DNA of 64,000 nt, from NCBI GenBank assembly GCA_022829145.1, contig CM040764.1, positions 3,371,552 to 3,435,551 of the forward strand. Direction: 5' to 3'. This DNA comes from Albula goreensis (lineage: Eukaryota > Chordata > Actinopteri > Albuliformes > Albulidae). The translations under genes and the position numbers were made by a program. The notes beneath the pieces were generated by a model, which ran no database searches, had not been told where the DNA came from, and worked only from the letters and a program-made list of their open reading frames with translations. Positions 1 through 13,186 of the stretch are shown here, piece by piece. Position 1 is the first letter of the stretch, and every line of letters starts with the position of its first letter.

Positions 1-137
1 GAGGTAAAATCAAGCAAACACAGAAAGTGACGTAAATCTGTACAAAAGGTTGAAATATAAGCCATTGGACAAAGTAACCCAGGGGTTGAAATACACTGAA
101 TAATGCACTGAAAGTCAGTGTAGCTTTTTGATGTGGC

Positions 138-143
138 TTTATT
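138..143 (-). terminator. Possible poly(A) signal of nrros
   Basis: AATAAA on the minus strand lies 12 nt after the nrros stop codon. If used, the 3'UTR would be only a few tens of bases. Longer 3'UTRs ending outside the window cannot be excluded. Confidence 0.4.
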
Positions 144-155
144 GATGATTCTGTG

Positions 156-3137
156 TTAGTAAGAGGTAGGGCTCAGGCACCTCTTTTTTATCACTCGTGG
201 GACCTCTGGGACCCTTCTGGACCTGGAGTTCAGCATAAGAATCACCGCAATGCCTATGAGTGACAGGCACACAGGCAGGAAGAGGAGGATGTACCACCAT
301 CCAGGTTCTTCATCCTCGATTCTGCACAGATGTCCGCTTAGGCTGTCCACCATGTGCTCCCCGTGAACGGCGTGAAAACACGTCACTTCTGGCAGGTCAG
401 CGATATTAACAGTTTTTATCTCCATGAATATCCTGTACCAGTCCATCTCGCAGCAGTTGAACGGGTTCCCCCCGAGGAAGACGGTCTGTAAGGTGTCGCT
501 AAGCACCTCGGCCTGTTGGAAAGGGATGGAGATCAGGTTGTTGTCCGTCAAGTCCAAACGCCTCAGTGGTGGAGACCCTAAGGAACCCGGGAGGTGGGAC
601 AGGGAATTCCTGGAAAGGTCTATGGACCTCAAGTGAACGAATGCGGAAAAGTCAAAATCCTGGATCTTTGTGTTTCCGAGGCCGAGCTCCTGCAGGGTTC
701 CCTTTAGGTTGGCTAACGATTCTCGTCTCAGGATGATTCCTGGATTGTCCGACAGCTCCAGGTGTGTTATGGGCGTGCCGTTGAAAGCCGATGGGGGCAC
801 CAGCCTTAGGCCACACCCTTTTATATGCAGGTGTCTCAGAGAGCTGACATTCGCCCACAAGACACATCCGCAGTCATGCATGCAAGAGTCACTCTCCTCT
901 GAAGTACAAATATCCACCTTATTGTAACTGAGATCCACCGTAGTGAGGTTAGGCAAGCCCTTGAACAGTGTTGTAGGGAGTCTCTGTAGGTCATTGAGGC
1001 TCAGATTGAGATAGGACAGGTTACCCAGCATGCTCAGGGAGCTTTGGTTGATTTGGAGCTGAGTCAGCATATTGCTGCTCAGGTCCAACTCGTACAGGAA
1101 GGCTGGGAGCTCCTCTAAGTCAAAGGACTCCAAGCAGTTCATCCCTAGCCGCAGCCTTGACAGCTTTGGCATTTTACCCAGGAAGCCCTGCGGCAGGTTA
1201 ACCACCAGATTCCTGGTCAGGTCCAGCAGCTCCACCGAGGAGATGTCCCCGTGGAGGCTCTCGTCCCACAGCTCAACTGTGACATTGCTTATGTTGCCCT
1301 TCAGGTTGTAGAACTGGACCTCGGTGGGCCAGTTTAGAGAGTGGACCTTTGCGAGGTGCTGATAGAAACCGACCCTGTTATTAGACAGTAACAGAGTTTG
1401 GACCTGGCTTAGGGTGGGCAGGAAAGGGAAGAAGAGGAGTCTGTTGTTCCGGAGGTCCAGGGTCTGCAGGTGGAAAGGTTCTTTCATGTCCTGGTCAGAG
1501 ATGAACCAGTCCAAGTAGTTATAACTTGCATTGAGGACCCGTAGCTGTGTAAGGCGAAAGTTTTCCAGGCAGGGGAGGCTGTTGAAGGCCAGACTTAGCC
1601 TTTGGAGGCCTCCCAGCCTGTCGAAAGCTCCATCCTCAATCTCATAAAGCAAGTTCTTCTCCAGGGTTAGCTCCTCCAGCCGGTGGAGGTCGCTGAAGAT
1701 TGTCTGGTCCAGTCTCAGCAGAATATTCCTGGTGAGAGAGAGGCGCTGCAGAGACGACATGTTCCGCAGAAGGAAAGTGACCATATCCTCCGTCAGCCCG
1801 TTTCCAGAAAGATCCAGAACCTTCAGCTGTGACAAAAGTCGTAGGGCCTGGCCAGTCTGCTGGTACCCTGTACTAACACTGTTTTCAGCTAGATTGAGGT
1901 TCTCAATATGACGAGAATTATTAAACGCATTTGGCTCAACAGCTTCTAACTGGCAGCCGGCACAGCTGAGGACCTGGAGATGTGGGTAGTAGGAGAGGCA
2001 GCCATTTCTCAGCACTCTGATGGCGTTGTGATTCAGCCGGAGCTCCTCGATGTACTCTGGCAGATCTGCAGGCGCAGAGGAGAGCCGAGACCTGTCACAC
2101 AGAGCTGCCCGCTGCACCTGAGGGAGGAAAGACTCATGAGTGGGCCAGGTAGGTGTGAACAACATTATTCATACGAATCACTGAGTCTCTGTGATGTTCT
2201 TGGAAGTTGATATCACAAAGCGGTCACATGACCAGATACAGATACTGGTCTTGTGATCACTTTGTGATTTCAACTTGACAATTCACAAAAGTTGCTTAAT
2301 AGAGGAAGCTGCTGATCATATTTCCCCAGAAATTTGTACTGGTGCATCATCACTTTTGGGAAATCTCATTAAATTTCTGCAGGATGTCTTTGTCTGTGAC
2401 AGCTATACCATCTCTGCACTGGCATGCCAGTGAGCTGTTACTGTGATTGGCAGGTGGTTAGGTATACACATATACATTGCTACATTTTTTTTTTATTTTA
2501 CACTGCCTTGCTCTGCATTTGGAAATTGTGATCATGACTGATATCATGGAAATTGGGTATCTTTTTACAGTAAATTCAAAGATACTCCACTCAATATCTA
2601 ATGTAGTATAAAAATAAGTCATATTTGTCAAATATAATGCACTTGTTACATCTGAAAATAATAATAGGCAAGTATAAGAAAATATCGCTCTATGCTACAT
2701 AAACACATACAAACAAATATATACCATGACTGACATGACACACTGATATTATGACACATATTTTTGAGGACATTGCAATAAGTAACCTAATTATAGCCTT
2801 TGTGTGGACAAATTGAGTTAAACAAGGTGACGCAACTGTAAGGTGAACTACTGACAAGAAAAAAATGCCCTGAAAGCTATGGCAGAGGTTTTCTGGAAAC
2901 AGACCAGAGAAAGAGACCAGATGGGGAGTGAAACTGATGAGAATATCAGAAAATCTGCAGCTGATCCACATAGCATCAGCATGTGTGTTTGTTCTTTCAG
3001 GAGCTCCTGGAAGATGAACCGGTCCTTACCAGTCGGCAGTGGGTGTTGTGGGCGTGGCCGGCGGCTGAGGTTAGGACGTCCCACATCAGGCCTAGGGCGA
3101 CACAGGCCAGGCAGGGGAGGAGCTTGGGGAGGGGCAT
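156..3137 (-). CDS. nrros: Negative regulator of reactive oxygen species (LRRC33), complete, two coding exons
   Basis: Exons are 3137-3030 (36 codons) and 2117-156. The first ends CTG|gtaagg and the second is preceded by cctccctcag; they join in phase 0 to give 689 residues, close to the mammalian length of about 692. An AG acceptor at 3151 starts the first coding exon at 3150, so the ATG at 3137 is the first usable start and further 5'UTR exons lie upstream. The protein has a signal peptide (MPLPKLLPCLACVALGL), about twenty leucine-rich repeats, a cysteine-containing C-terminal cap (NPFNCCEMDW), a transmembrane helix at about 643-665 and a short basic tail ending VIKKRCLSPTSY. That tail resembles the NRROS end (VIKSRCHWSSVY), not LRRC32. 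Segments such as LTEDM, EIEDGAFD and LAFNSLPC also match NRROS. Family knowledge: NRROS acts in myeloid cells and microglia, binding latent TGF-beta1 and limiting NADPH oxidase output. The family call is very secure. Confidence 0.95.
2118..3029 (-). other. nrros: nrros intron between the two coding exons
   Basis: The intron is bounded by gtaagg at its 5' end and a pyrimidine-rich cctccctcag acceptor. It is AT-rich in its middle part and I see no other gene in it. Confidence 0.85.
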
Positions 3138-4987
3138 CTTAACATCAGGGCTGAAGGGTAGGAGGAGAGGAGCAATGTGAGCATTCATGAGCAACTCAAT
3201 TAATATGTAAATCATGACTTAATAAACATTTGCATATTCCAGAAAAATTGTCTACCAATGGGATAAAAAATAACATGGTATGTCATTATACTGAATTAAG
3301 AACATGTCTTAGTAACAAAATGCTCGGTCAGAAAATTAATCATAAAACCACAAAACAAGAGTTACTGCTTGATTTTACTTTTTATAAAGCTCAGTGTTCA
3401 TTTTTTGTAGTGTAGTAACTTCAGCTTTTAACTTCAGTAGGGAAGTGAAAATGAACAGAACATGCAAGAAAATACAGTAAAAACAAAACCAAAATTTCCC
3501 CACCTGAAATAAACTACTATATTAGCACCCACCCATTTCTGTGATTTCATTTTTTCCACAGGTTAAATCCTGATTGGCTTACACTTCACATTGGTTTGCA
3601 ATAGAAAGTAGTATTTTAGAGATCTTTGGTGCTTTGCAGCTTCTTGAAACAAATGTCCAATGTCAAGGTTCAATGAATTTCTGTTATTTATGTGTTGGGG
3701 CTCAGGCTGGTGCATACAGAATATGCTTGTTTTTGAAGTAGACAAGCCCTATAAGGAACACCATTACTCAACTATTTTTTGGATTTGTGATATTCTTGCA
3801 CTGGGGCTCAAAAACGAATTCTCTGTATTTGCCAGGGCTGAGATGTGTTGATAGTGCATCCAATGACATTAAAGAGAGATACTGAATTTCTTTAAGAATG
3901 ACTGAAAAACCACGATGAATCATGTGTACATACGTGGGCAGCTGGGTTAGCCACCTTGACATCAACCGCTGTCGAGCTCACCACCATGTCTCTGGTTAGT
4001 CAGCGGCTAACCGTAGCTTTTGAAGATCGATGTAATATTCTGCTGAAGCAAACAGGCAGTGAAGTCAGGTCCATCGGGGCTGCAAGGACCATAGACGTTT
4101 AAGGACCACGGACATTTAAAAGACCATAGACGTTTAAAAGTTGAGGTCAAGCATTCCAGTTGACTCCTTGTAAACTGCAATGGAGTCTACCTTTGACTGC
4201 AGCGACCGTGAGAATTAGTTAGAAAAGAATACGTGTCCAAAACTGCAGTTTTGCATATAATTTGCAAGACAGTGTAGCTTGTAGATATTACAACTTGAAA
4301 AAATCACAACTCACAGCTCTCTTCTCATTGATGTTTAGTGTCCAGATTTTCCTTAGCAATCAACACTTGGAATTTGAAGAGCCGTTGCTTTTCCATTGAA
4401 GTGGAAGTTGAAAGTGGTCAATCGGCTTTGAGTGCACCAACAAGATACTCGTCTATACTTTCTTCTATATATACACATTAAAAACACTTCATATTTTCAA
4501 CCTACGAGTGACTGTAAGAACCACCCTACCTTCTTGGATCGCCCACTGTTGGTTTTGATGAAATGATATCACTTCAGAGGAAACCACACTTTGTTCACAC
4601 CCTTCCTGGAGAGCTGTGAATTTTCACAGGTTTTGCAACCATCGATCCTTGAGCTCTGCAACAATTCATCATGACAGTATCCCCAAAAACCCTTCCCTCT
4701 CTCTCTCTCTTTCCTATAATTTCAATGATCGACAGGAGGAGTCGACCGTTGACTGTTGGTCCCATGTCAGCTGTTGAAACATCGCCAGCAAGCGTCAATG
4801 TTAACATTGACGCACATTTGGCTGTTGCGCAAGGCATGCGGTTTGGTGTTTTAAATACACGCTCGATTTTAAAACCCAGGGCATTAAAAAGGAGGAAGGA
4901 AGCACAGAGCTGCCGCTGGGGAGAGAGTTTGTTCGTGGCTGTTTTTTCATTTCCTGTGTGGCACTCGGACACACGCCCTGTCGAATA

Positions 4988-5205
4988 CACTGTTAGAAGA
5001 AAACGTTCTTTAAAGGTTCTTCATGTGTCCCGCTGGGGGAACCCTTAAAGGTTCATCGTAGATATTGATATCTTTAAGGGGTTCTTAGTTTATATAACCC
5101 TCAGAATCAGGTTCAACGGAGAACCTGTGAGCAATATTTGTATCAGTGAAGAACCGTTAAGGGACAATAACAAAGAACCCTAATGGAACATTTTTTTTAA
5201 GAGTG
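4988..5205. mobile_element. Short MITE with TA target-site duplication
   Basis: A 218-bp element is flanked by TA on both sides (4986-4987 and 5206-5207). Its terminal inverted repeats pair over about 20 bp: the left end reads CACTGTTAGAAGAAAA, and the reverse complement of the right end reads CACTCTTAAAAAAAAT. The interior is rich in short GAACC/GGTTC inverted copies. There is no coding capacity. The TA duplication suggests mobilisation by a Tc1/mariner-type transposase. Confidence 0.7.
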
Positions 5206-5989
5206 TAGGACCCCTGCTCCAGCACAATAGTCCATGCAATGTGTAAAGCAAACAGTTGAGAAACACGTCACATTTTCGCAACATAGACCTTTTTTTATAC
5301 ACTGTTTTTATGTGCTTCCATTAATAATACAATTTGAGGCCCCTGTTTTTTAAAAGTCATTTTATATCAGATTTCTCCACATTTGCCACATCTAATCTCA
5401 TGTATCCTTTCTGACTCTGGGAGTTACACTGAGATCATAGGTCTACTTTACAGGTGAGCCCAAAGCACAGAGCATGGCATAAACCATGTATACACAAGGA
5501 CACATTAAAAACGGGTATACATGTTTAAAATTGCTTTTAAATACTAATGATCATTGACAAAACTTGCATATTCTTTACAAGCCAAGTCGCTGATTAGTAG
5601 TCTAAAACGCCCTGAAGAAATGAAGGACTCTATCAGTCATATTTCAGTTTGTCCTGGAGATTGCATTTGTGGACCTAACTTTTCAAAGCAACTTCTGCCC
5701 CCAGTAGATTTGAAAGAGTGCAATAAAAGAGGGGCAACCAAGTACAGCCCCTGGGCAATCCTGGGGCCAAGTTACTCTCTCCTATGGGGCTGCCCAGTTC
5801 TCTGACCTGAGGAGTCTTCAGAGAGACCTAGCGCAGTTTTTTTCAGTGTGTCTCAAAACACATTACTTAATGATTAAAACTGAAACAATCTAAAAATATG
5901 TGATATATAAATAACAGCAATGAAAAGCGAATGAGCTCTCACTATAAAATGAGAGCAATAGATAATGGCTAGATATTAGAGACCTGACA

Positions 5990-6003
5990 GTGCCCTCTTG
6001 TGG
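5990..6003 (-). promoter_or_regulatory. CTCF-like motif
   Basis: The minus strand reads CCACAAGAGGGCAC. This fits the vertebrate CTCF core consensus CCASYAGRKGGCRS except at position 5. A motif match alone does not show binding. Confidence 0.35.
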
Positions 6004-6924
6004 AGAGAAAATGCCATGCAGCAAGCTGTCTGCATATATGCCAATTCCATTTTTCATGGTTAAGTTTTGTCTTTACCAGAGAGCTCATTAAGGGCTAAGG
6101 TTGTCTGCTATCAAAGTAATCCCAGTGCATTTATGATGGTGAATGTATTTGGCTTCGTTGGCTAATCATTTCATGCACTCAGCCGATTGTTGGGTTCTCC
6201 GGATGATTCTCTGAAGGGATTGCATATTTCACTTTACATTGGAAATATATGAGCACAGTAATGTAACTGTGATTTACTTTTATTGCATAAATGTCATCAA
6301 CCAAACACTAGGGAACCATGATGATGGATGAGTGATTTCAGTGGAATAATCTAGCACCTTCCCCACACATAAACCAGATTCCATGCAGAGAAATCACAAA
6401 TTTTCAAATGATTTGACCAGTATTCCCTGCAGGTGTTAACCAATCAAGTTCATCCGGAGTCACTATAAATAAATGAAATGTAAGTGCCACTTTTCAATGA
6501 GATACACTCATGTACATATTATTATGTGGCATAGTCCACAGGGTCACTGGTCAATGTAGGGATCTTAGAGTAATTGAATTGGTACACACTGTTGTCTAAT
6601 GCAAGAATGGAAAATAATTGCTTGGAGAGTGCAAGGTTCAAGTTATAACTTCAGATCCGTTGGAAAACACAAGTTAATTTTCCAAAGGTGCATACAGACA
6701 ACATGTAGGAAAACATAAAATAAAACCTGTAAATGGGTTGATCAGTCTATTTGTGGTGCCATAAAACCTCACTCTCCCATCACAATTCTTTGCAGAATGT
6801 TAAATCCAAAACACACAAAACAAAAGCAAGATTCATAATGTCAAAATATCCCATCAACTCTAAAATCAGCTGACTTCAGTGGTGGCCTCACACGGCATTC
6901 TGTAATTATGAGTCATACATAAAC

Positions 6925-7008
<84 letters not shown>
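6925..7008. repeat. (TA)n/(CA)n microsatellite
   Basis: A short TA run passes into an uninterrupted CA dinucleotide run of about 70 bp. It lies a few hundred bases upstream of the probable fam168b first exon. Confidence 0.95.
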
Positions 7009-7159
7009 CTATAGTTCTAGCTAATCCAGAAAGACAGAAATGTTAGTGAGCAGCAACCTGCTAAAACTGGGTCCAGCGGTTGAGCAAGCCGAAGACAACC
7101 GTTTAAACCCTAAAACACCTCTGTCACGTGACATGGGTCATGTACGGATTATGTACTGT

Positions 7160-7312
7160 ACAGCTTCAGGTTCTCGTTGTCGGAAGTGACGCTTGTTGGT
7201 GTAGGTTTGGTTGGTGCGCAGCATTCACTGACGGAGAGGACAATATCAAAATCATAAAGGGAAAAAAATCCTGAATAATTGAACGGCTGACGCTAAAGAA
7301 AGACCGAAACAT
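7160..7312 (+). promoter_or_regulatory. fam168b: Probable fam168b promoter and non-coding first exon
   Basis: A strong donor (AAACAT|gtaagtag) ends at 7312. The sequence before it is locally GC-richer, with an ETS/CRE-like CGGAAGTGACG stretch near 7180. The next plausible exon on this strand is the fam168b start-codon exon at 13168, so this fits a 5'UTR exon. The transcription start is not determined and the left edge is approximate. Confidence 0.45.
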
Positions 7313-10300
7313 GTAAGTAGCCAACACTGTTAGTCGGTGGCACTGGTTTACCTGCAGATTTCGCCGGCATGCTGTACCTGTTGCAACGATACAGGGGTGG
7401 GCTCAAGGGTGAAGAATTGAATAACCGGTGGTGATGCGAGATGCTGGACCTGCCTTTCAACTCCGTATTGCGGCCTATAATGCGATTGCATTGCAGCCCA
7501 TTCAGAAACTCAACCCACGCTTGGTCTGCTGTAACGATAGCAAGCTAGCGGTGACCTGCTCGCTCACTCGGGAGCAAGCGAACTTCGATCTCATATGTAT
7601 AGCTATTCATAGTAGGTACCCAGCATAACGTTTACTACAGTGAAGATGCTAACTAACTACCTTGTTAATTTTTTTTGCTCGATACCTGCAGCTCGTATGG
7701 TACTGTTTGTAATCTGTATAACGTTACATGTGTGAATGGAAAGCAAAATTCCAGAAATGCAAGTCGATTGTGGATACCTCATTTATCTCGCTCCACTTAT
7801 ACTAACAGTATCAAGCTATTTTATCGTAGCAGTGTTGCTCCTGGTAACATTAAACATGTGACCAGGACAAAAACGGTTTAAAGTAATTGTGCTAGCTGGT
7901 ACGCTATCGTGAGCTTTACCAATATCAGTATGGTTTACCTGATTTTTATATTTATTAATTCTATTGCTGTGGCGAGAGCTTGCTAGTGTTGACAAGTACA
8001 ATCACGATATTCATTGTTCGCATGGATTCGCAGCCAGTCCAGATTGTATTTATCACTTTGTCTCGAGTGGTATCGTTATCACAAATTTGTCTGAATATAT
8101 TAGTTTGAAAGAGAATGAATGCTTTGTAGACAATTCACGTTACTTAAACACTTACTGGCGAACAAAGTAAATGTGAGTTGCGTCAACAAAAAGGATGGGT
8201 TCCATGTTATTGTAGTTCATACAACATGGATGTTAAATTAAAACCCCCTAATGCAGAGAATATAACCTTGTTATAGTAGAGTCAGGTGAGTATTCGGAGA
8301 CCTGAGTTGTTGGGAGTTTTGTAGTGAACTATCGACACAAGCTAACTGGTAAAGATGTGCCGTGGAATATTTCACAAATTATGATTAGGAATATGGGAGC
8401 TATTTAAAATAGTGAATTATAATTCGGTGAACAGTATCTGTTATTTCCTGTATCACGGATAGATTGAAGAAATCATATCTTTGTCCCCGTATTATGGTGT
8501 CCACACAAGGCACATACGTCACTTACACAAAGTGTAAATGGTTTGTGGATTTCAGCTTTGCCGTTTGACACTTTGCTGTTACAGTCAGCTCACTTGAGTT
8601 ATTCAGATCCTCTCACCATTCCAAATATCATGAACACAAATAGTACTGTATTTGTGAGAATTAAGAAGGCAAGAGAATGTCAGAATGTAACCATTTGCAA
8701 TGTTGGTTGACTGAGAGTTGATACATGATATAACTGCACCCGTAAAAACCAGTCATGCCGATTTTTAACATAGATTATAAATTGTTCAACTAGAGGACAG
8801 CCAAAAATATGGACTAGTAATATAAAAAATGTAGAATTTTGCTATTTTGTCCATGTAGAACCGAAAACCGAAATGCAAAACCTGAAATTGCACGGCCGAA
8901 ATAAAAGCTGATGCTTTTGGGAAAAAAAAACAGCCAGCTGATTTATTTAAGCTGTTATCAGTAAGTAAACACAAACTGAACAATTTCTACTCAGGAATAA
9001 ATCCATCTTATTATTGGATCTCAAATAAGTTGTATGTACAATTTTACAGAAGACAAAATCCAAACTACCAGTTGGTTTCTCAATCCTGCCAGTCAGTTCA
9101 AATCAGTGACAGTTTAGGCAGATTGGATAAAATAAACTGGCACCACTCTTCCGCAGCCCTTTTTGAAGGGGTTTCCTGGGTGAAAATGAATTCTGGGAAA
9201 GTAATAATCCCGCCGTTCTGTTGGATGTCAAGCCAGCCACAGGACCGTTTCAAACTATTTTCTGCCTCACTTAATTCAAGCCTGCTCTCAACAGTTTGGT
9301 GCTGAATACATCAGTATATTTAGTCATCCGTTGAAAAGCTTATCTCTGCGGAGACACTCGATAGAGGAGTAGCTGATTGAAAACCCTGATGTGCTTATCT
9401 GGCCTGAGCGGAATGTATTTTTATTACGGTAGTGCTGTAGGAAGATCGCTTGCTGTGACGTATTTTATATGAAGACATTCTCTGAATGCTATCTCGTTTT
9501 GCGCATTCTTCAGCCTATATTTGACTTGACCTTTGGGAATGTGCTCTAAAGGGCGCAGTTAACAAGGCGTTCGGTCAGATTTCTTGGCCTTTTGAGTGCT
9601 CCAAGTGTATTTTTTAATACTTGGTTCTCAGAATCCGTTTTATTTGCCTGCCTTTTTCTAAATTGCGGCATGTCAGACGCCCCTGTTTTGTTGTTTCCAG
9701 ATTATGATATAAGCGAGTTTGCTTCCCTTTGACGCATCCAGAAATCATGCCAGTCAGTTTGGGGAAAAGGCTAGGAGTTTATCCTCTCCTTAGGGGCATG
9801 ATAGAGCTCTAATATAGACTGCGTGGGTTCCTTTTTCTTACTTTGAATCGTCTGCCCGCCTTGGTACATACAGTGTATATAAATAAATGTGCTCCCACAG
9901 AAATATATTATCGGGAATGCTAGAAATATAGAGAGCAAATGATGAAATACTGAAGTCATGAGATGACATTCACTAAACATAGGGAGCACACACAATCTAC
10001 AGCTGGTAACTCTGATGTAGCCCAGATTATAGACTCTTATATTGGAGGTGCTGAAAATTGAGACTATGGGCCAAGGAATTGCCTGACCTATAATGACATA
10101 AATTAGCATGTTTTGTTGTTCAGATACAAAATACTGACAATGTACTTTCTTCAGCATTAAGTGTGTCCTTTGGGAAAGCATGACAAGGGAGACAAGTGAT
10201 CTTAAGTTGGAGGTGGAGCGATGTCCCCCTTCCCCTAAATGGTCAGGGATGCAGAGCGGAACTGGTCTGCATCTTTTTGAATTGCGCTTTGAAACGTACG

Positions 10301-13167
10301 TTAGCTTTTCAGCTAACAGCGAGGCTTGTTGACGCTGTCTAGACAGTCCACAGAGATGGACAAAAGTACACCGAAGATTTGACTGATGGGCTTCAGGGTC
10401 AAGCGCAAGAGGCTAACACAATGGACACTTATTAACAGGAAGATGTGACAATGCTATTAGATTCTGAGCAGTCAAATAAACATTTTGACATACACACAAA
10501 ACATGCATTAGTTAAATATAGGTATAGAATAAATGATGGCACCAGTCTCAGAATAGATATGGTTGAACTGGGGGGTGAAGTTTACATTGCGTGAGCACAG
10601 AAATCTATACACATAAAAAGTACAACCTATCCTATAGTCTTTGCTATGACAGTAAATGAGCAAATGGTTGAGTATTAACCATTTATGTATATTTGTATTG
10701 TGCATAAAATGGCCGTACGTTAAGACCAAGGCATATAGTCAGATATCCAATAATATTTGGTGGAGATGATAGCAGGGGGTCAGTGCTTGTTGTGGTGTTG
10801 ATTTTAAGTGTTATGTCTGGATTCTAATGAGCTGACAGTAGTAAGGCAGTTGATCTCCAAGTAATGACCAGAAGCAGGGCCTATCACGTTTCATATTTCA
10901 TAAATAAGAAAATGAATAATGTCACTTACGGCAGTTTTACATGCCAGTGAAAACACAGGGGAGGTGCTTGATTGGGCGCACCAAAAAATTGAAAATGAGT
11001 CTCATGAATAGACACAGAATTGGTTTTTGTTGTTCGCTTCCAATCCAAAACTTCCCTTACGGGAAAATTTTTGAACGCACGTCGACATCACTCCCCCCAT
11101 ACCCTGGGATGTCAAAGTCCTTGGATTTCCTGTTGGATGCGATGGCGGAGGGATTTTTCCGGTGGCTGTAACCACCATTTGCTAGGATGAGCTCAAGGCG
11201 TGATTTCGATTGAATCCAACACAAGGTGTGACAGAAATAGCAGGGCATTGTGTGAGTAATGAGGTATCCATCGGGAGCGGTTGTCACAGCAACGAAGAAA
11301 GAGGATTTAAAAAATAAAATAAAAATACTAATAAAGGTTACTCGATAGCCTGAAGTTATGAAGCACTCTACACTTGGACAGATTGCAAGCAAGTCTTGTG
11401 CTTATTCCCTGATGTACAGTTAATTAAAGGTCAACAGCGGGAGCAGATTAGCGTTTTAATTGAAAGTTCACCCAGGGGTTGGCTTGGCAACAATAAGTAG
11501 TCTATCTTACAGCTCTACATGCAAAATGTATCTAATTTATTGTAATTAGATTATTATTATTATTATTATTTTCCCCCACCCAAATGGAACAATGCAATTA
11601 GCCCTGCTATGAACCCCCCCACAGAGAAAGTGGCCTCGAATGACGCCACCTGTTTACATGGTGACGAGGCTACGCTCTTCTCACATACCAGATTGAACGC
11701 CAATCAGGTACACGTCACCTGGTACCATTAGGGGAATGCGTAGTTGGTGTATGTTTGGTTCACGGATGTGAAGGCACACAGCTGGCCAGAGGGGGTCGCT
11801 AGAGAGCAGCGAGGCTGTTTAAATGGCTTTTCCCCATTCTTCCTCTGGTAACACTGGTTGCTGACTCCTCAATATTAAGTTACAGTCATAGCCAATAATC
11901 ACATGCTTGAGATTCAAACTTGCAGCCACAGAACACCCGGCTGCACCTTGAACACCTGCACATAATCTGCACCCGAACTGAGTGCCATTGAAAATAAAAG
12001 ATGTCTGGGACGAAATTCATGAATTATTCAGTGACAGATGCACGAAGCACAAGCCATATAGTCATCTCTGTTTTGATGCAATTTAAATGTATGTCTGTCA
12101 TCACTGGAATTTTTCCGATTTGTTATTTTTTTTGAGAATATTCCTTAAGGAGCACGGTTTCTGACCAAACCTTCACAGCTACAAAAGCCAGTGGTCTCAC
12201 TAGATTTTCTTTTGACAAAGTGATGCATGACAGTACACAGTGTCTACATTAACAAAAGTCTCTTGCATTATGTGCACATAAAAATCAATATGAGCATTGC
12301 TGCACAAATTATGGTTTCACTTTCATTCTCAATCGACTCATTTACATTTTCGTATCTAGAGGGTGTGAAAGGAGGCGAATCAAGCCATCTGACCGCAGTT
12401 TGCTCTCGTTTCTCTGGTTCCTTCATCCGCAGATTTTTACGAGCCCATAGCATTAGGCCATTGTACAAGGTCAGTGGCTACTGAGTTTGGAATTATAATG
12501 TATGAACATTGCATGATCTAAATCGTTAATTTTACAGTGCTGTTAGATTGTGTGATAATGGACAAGAAAGGAGAAGGTACATGGAACGTAAAATGATGCA
12601 CACAAGCATGGATGACTACAGGAACATTGCCCTTTGATAGATATTGAAATGCTATCACCGGTCATGGGACCAAGTTCAATTTCCAGACAAGTAATGGATT
12701 CTTCTGGAAGGCACTGAAGTCTGAAGTAACGGTTGAACTGCTGCAGGATTTTATATTCAATCTTTTTGTGAAGTGTCATTTACAATGCAGTCGTCACACA
12801 ATCCTACACAAGGGAGTCTTTCCAGAAGGAAATTAAATAAACCGCAATCAGCGTGGAAACACGTGAAAGTTAGATTTCATATATTATATTACATTATACG
12901 CCCATCCCTCAAATGGTAAACAAACTGAACGCCAGGAAAATTTTTGTTAAGCCTTTGTTAAGCTATTGTTCAGCTCTGTTCCACACCAAGCACAGCCAGG
13001 CCACGGCCTTTATCTGTGACAAAACAACCCAGCGCCTGTGATATCCAGCTCTATGTATCACTCACGCCGAGGCTGTTAAGATGCAGTCTGTGTGGACTAA
13101 CTCTCTGTACATTGCTTATGTAAATTTTGACCTTTGAATGACGAGTCTTTTCTCCTTTCGGCCGCAG
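7313..13167 (+). other. fam168b: Large first intron of fam168b (inferred)
   Basis: If the donor at 7313 is used, this is a 5.9 kb intron ending ctcctttcggccgcag. It is AT-rich, has short simple repeats (for example TTA near 11552-11571), and contains no coding exon I can support. Confidence 0.45.
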
Positions 13168-13186
13168 AAGAGGACACGGCCCCAGC

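Larger units (their letters stand above)
3151..7150. other. Divergent interval between nrros and fam168b
   Basis: The two genes are head to head. Upstream non-coding nrros exons and its promoter should lie here or in part of it, but I could not place them. The interval holds a MITE, a CTCF-like motif and a CA repeat, listed separately. No coding exon is supported. Confidence 0.6.

Noticed and set aside
156..2165. LRRC32 (GARP) as the identity of the minus-strand LRR gene
   Set aside because: The C-terminal tail (VIKKRCLSPTSY) and internal segments fit NRROS; LRRC32 ends differently.
3030..3215. nrros start at the upstream in-frame ATG (3215)
   Set aside because: A splice acceptor (cctacccttcag) ends at 3151, so that ATG lies in intron. 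The ATG at 3137 gives a standard signal peptide.
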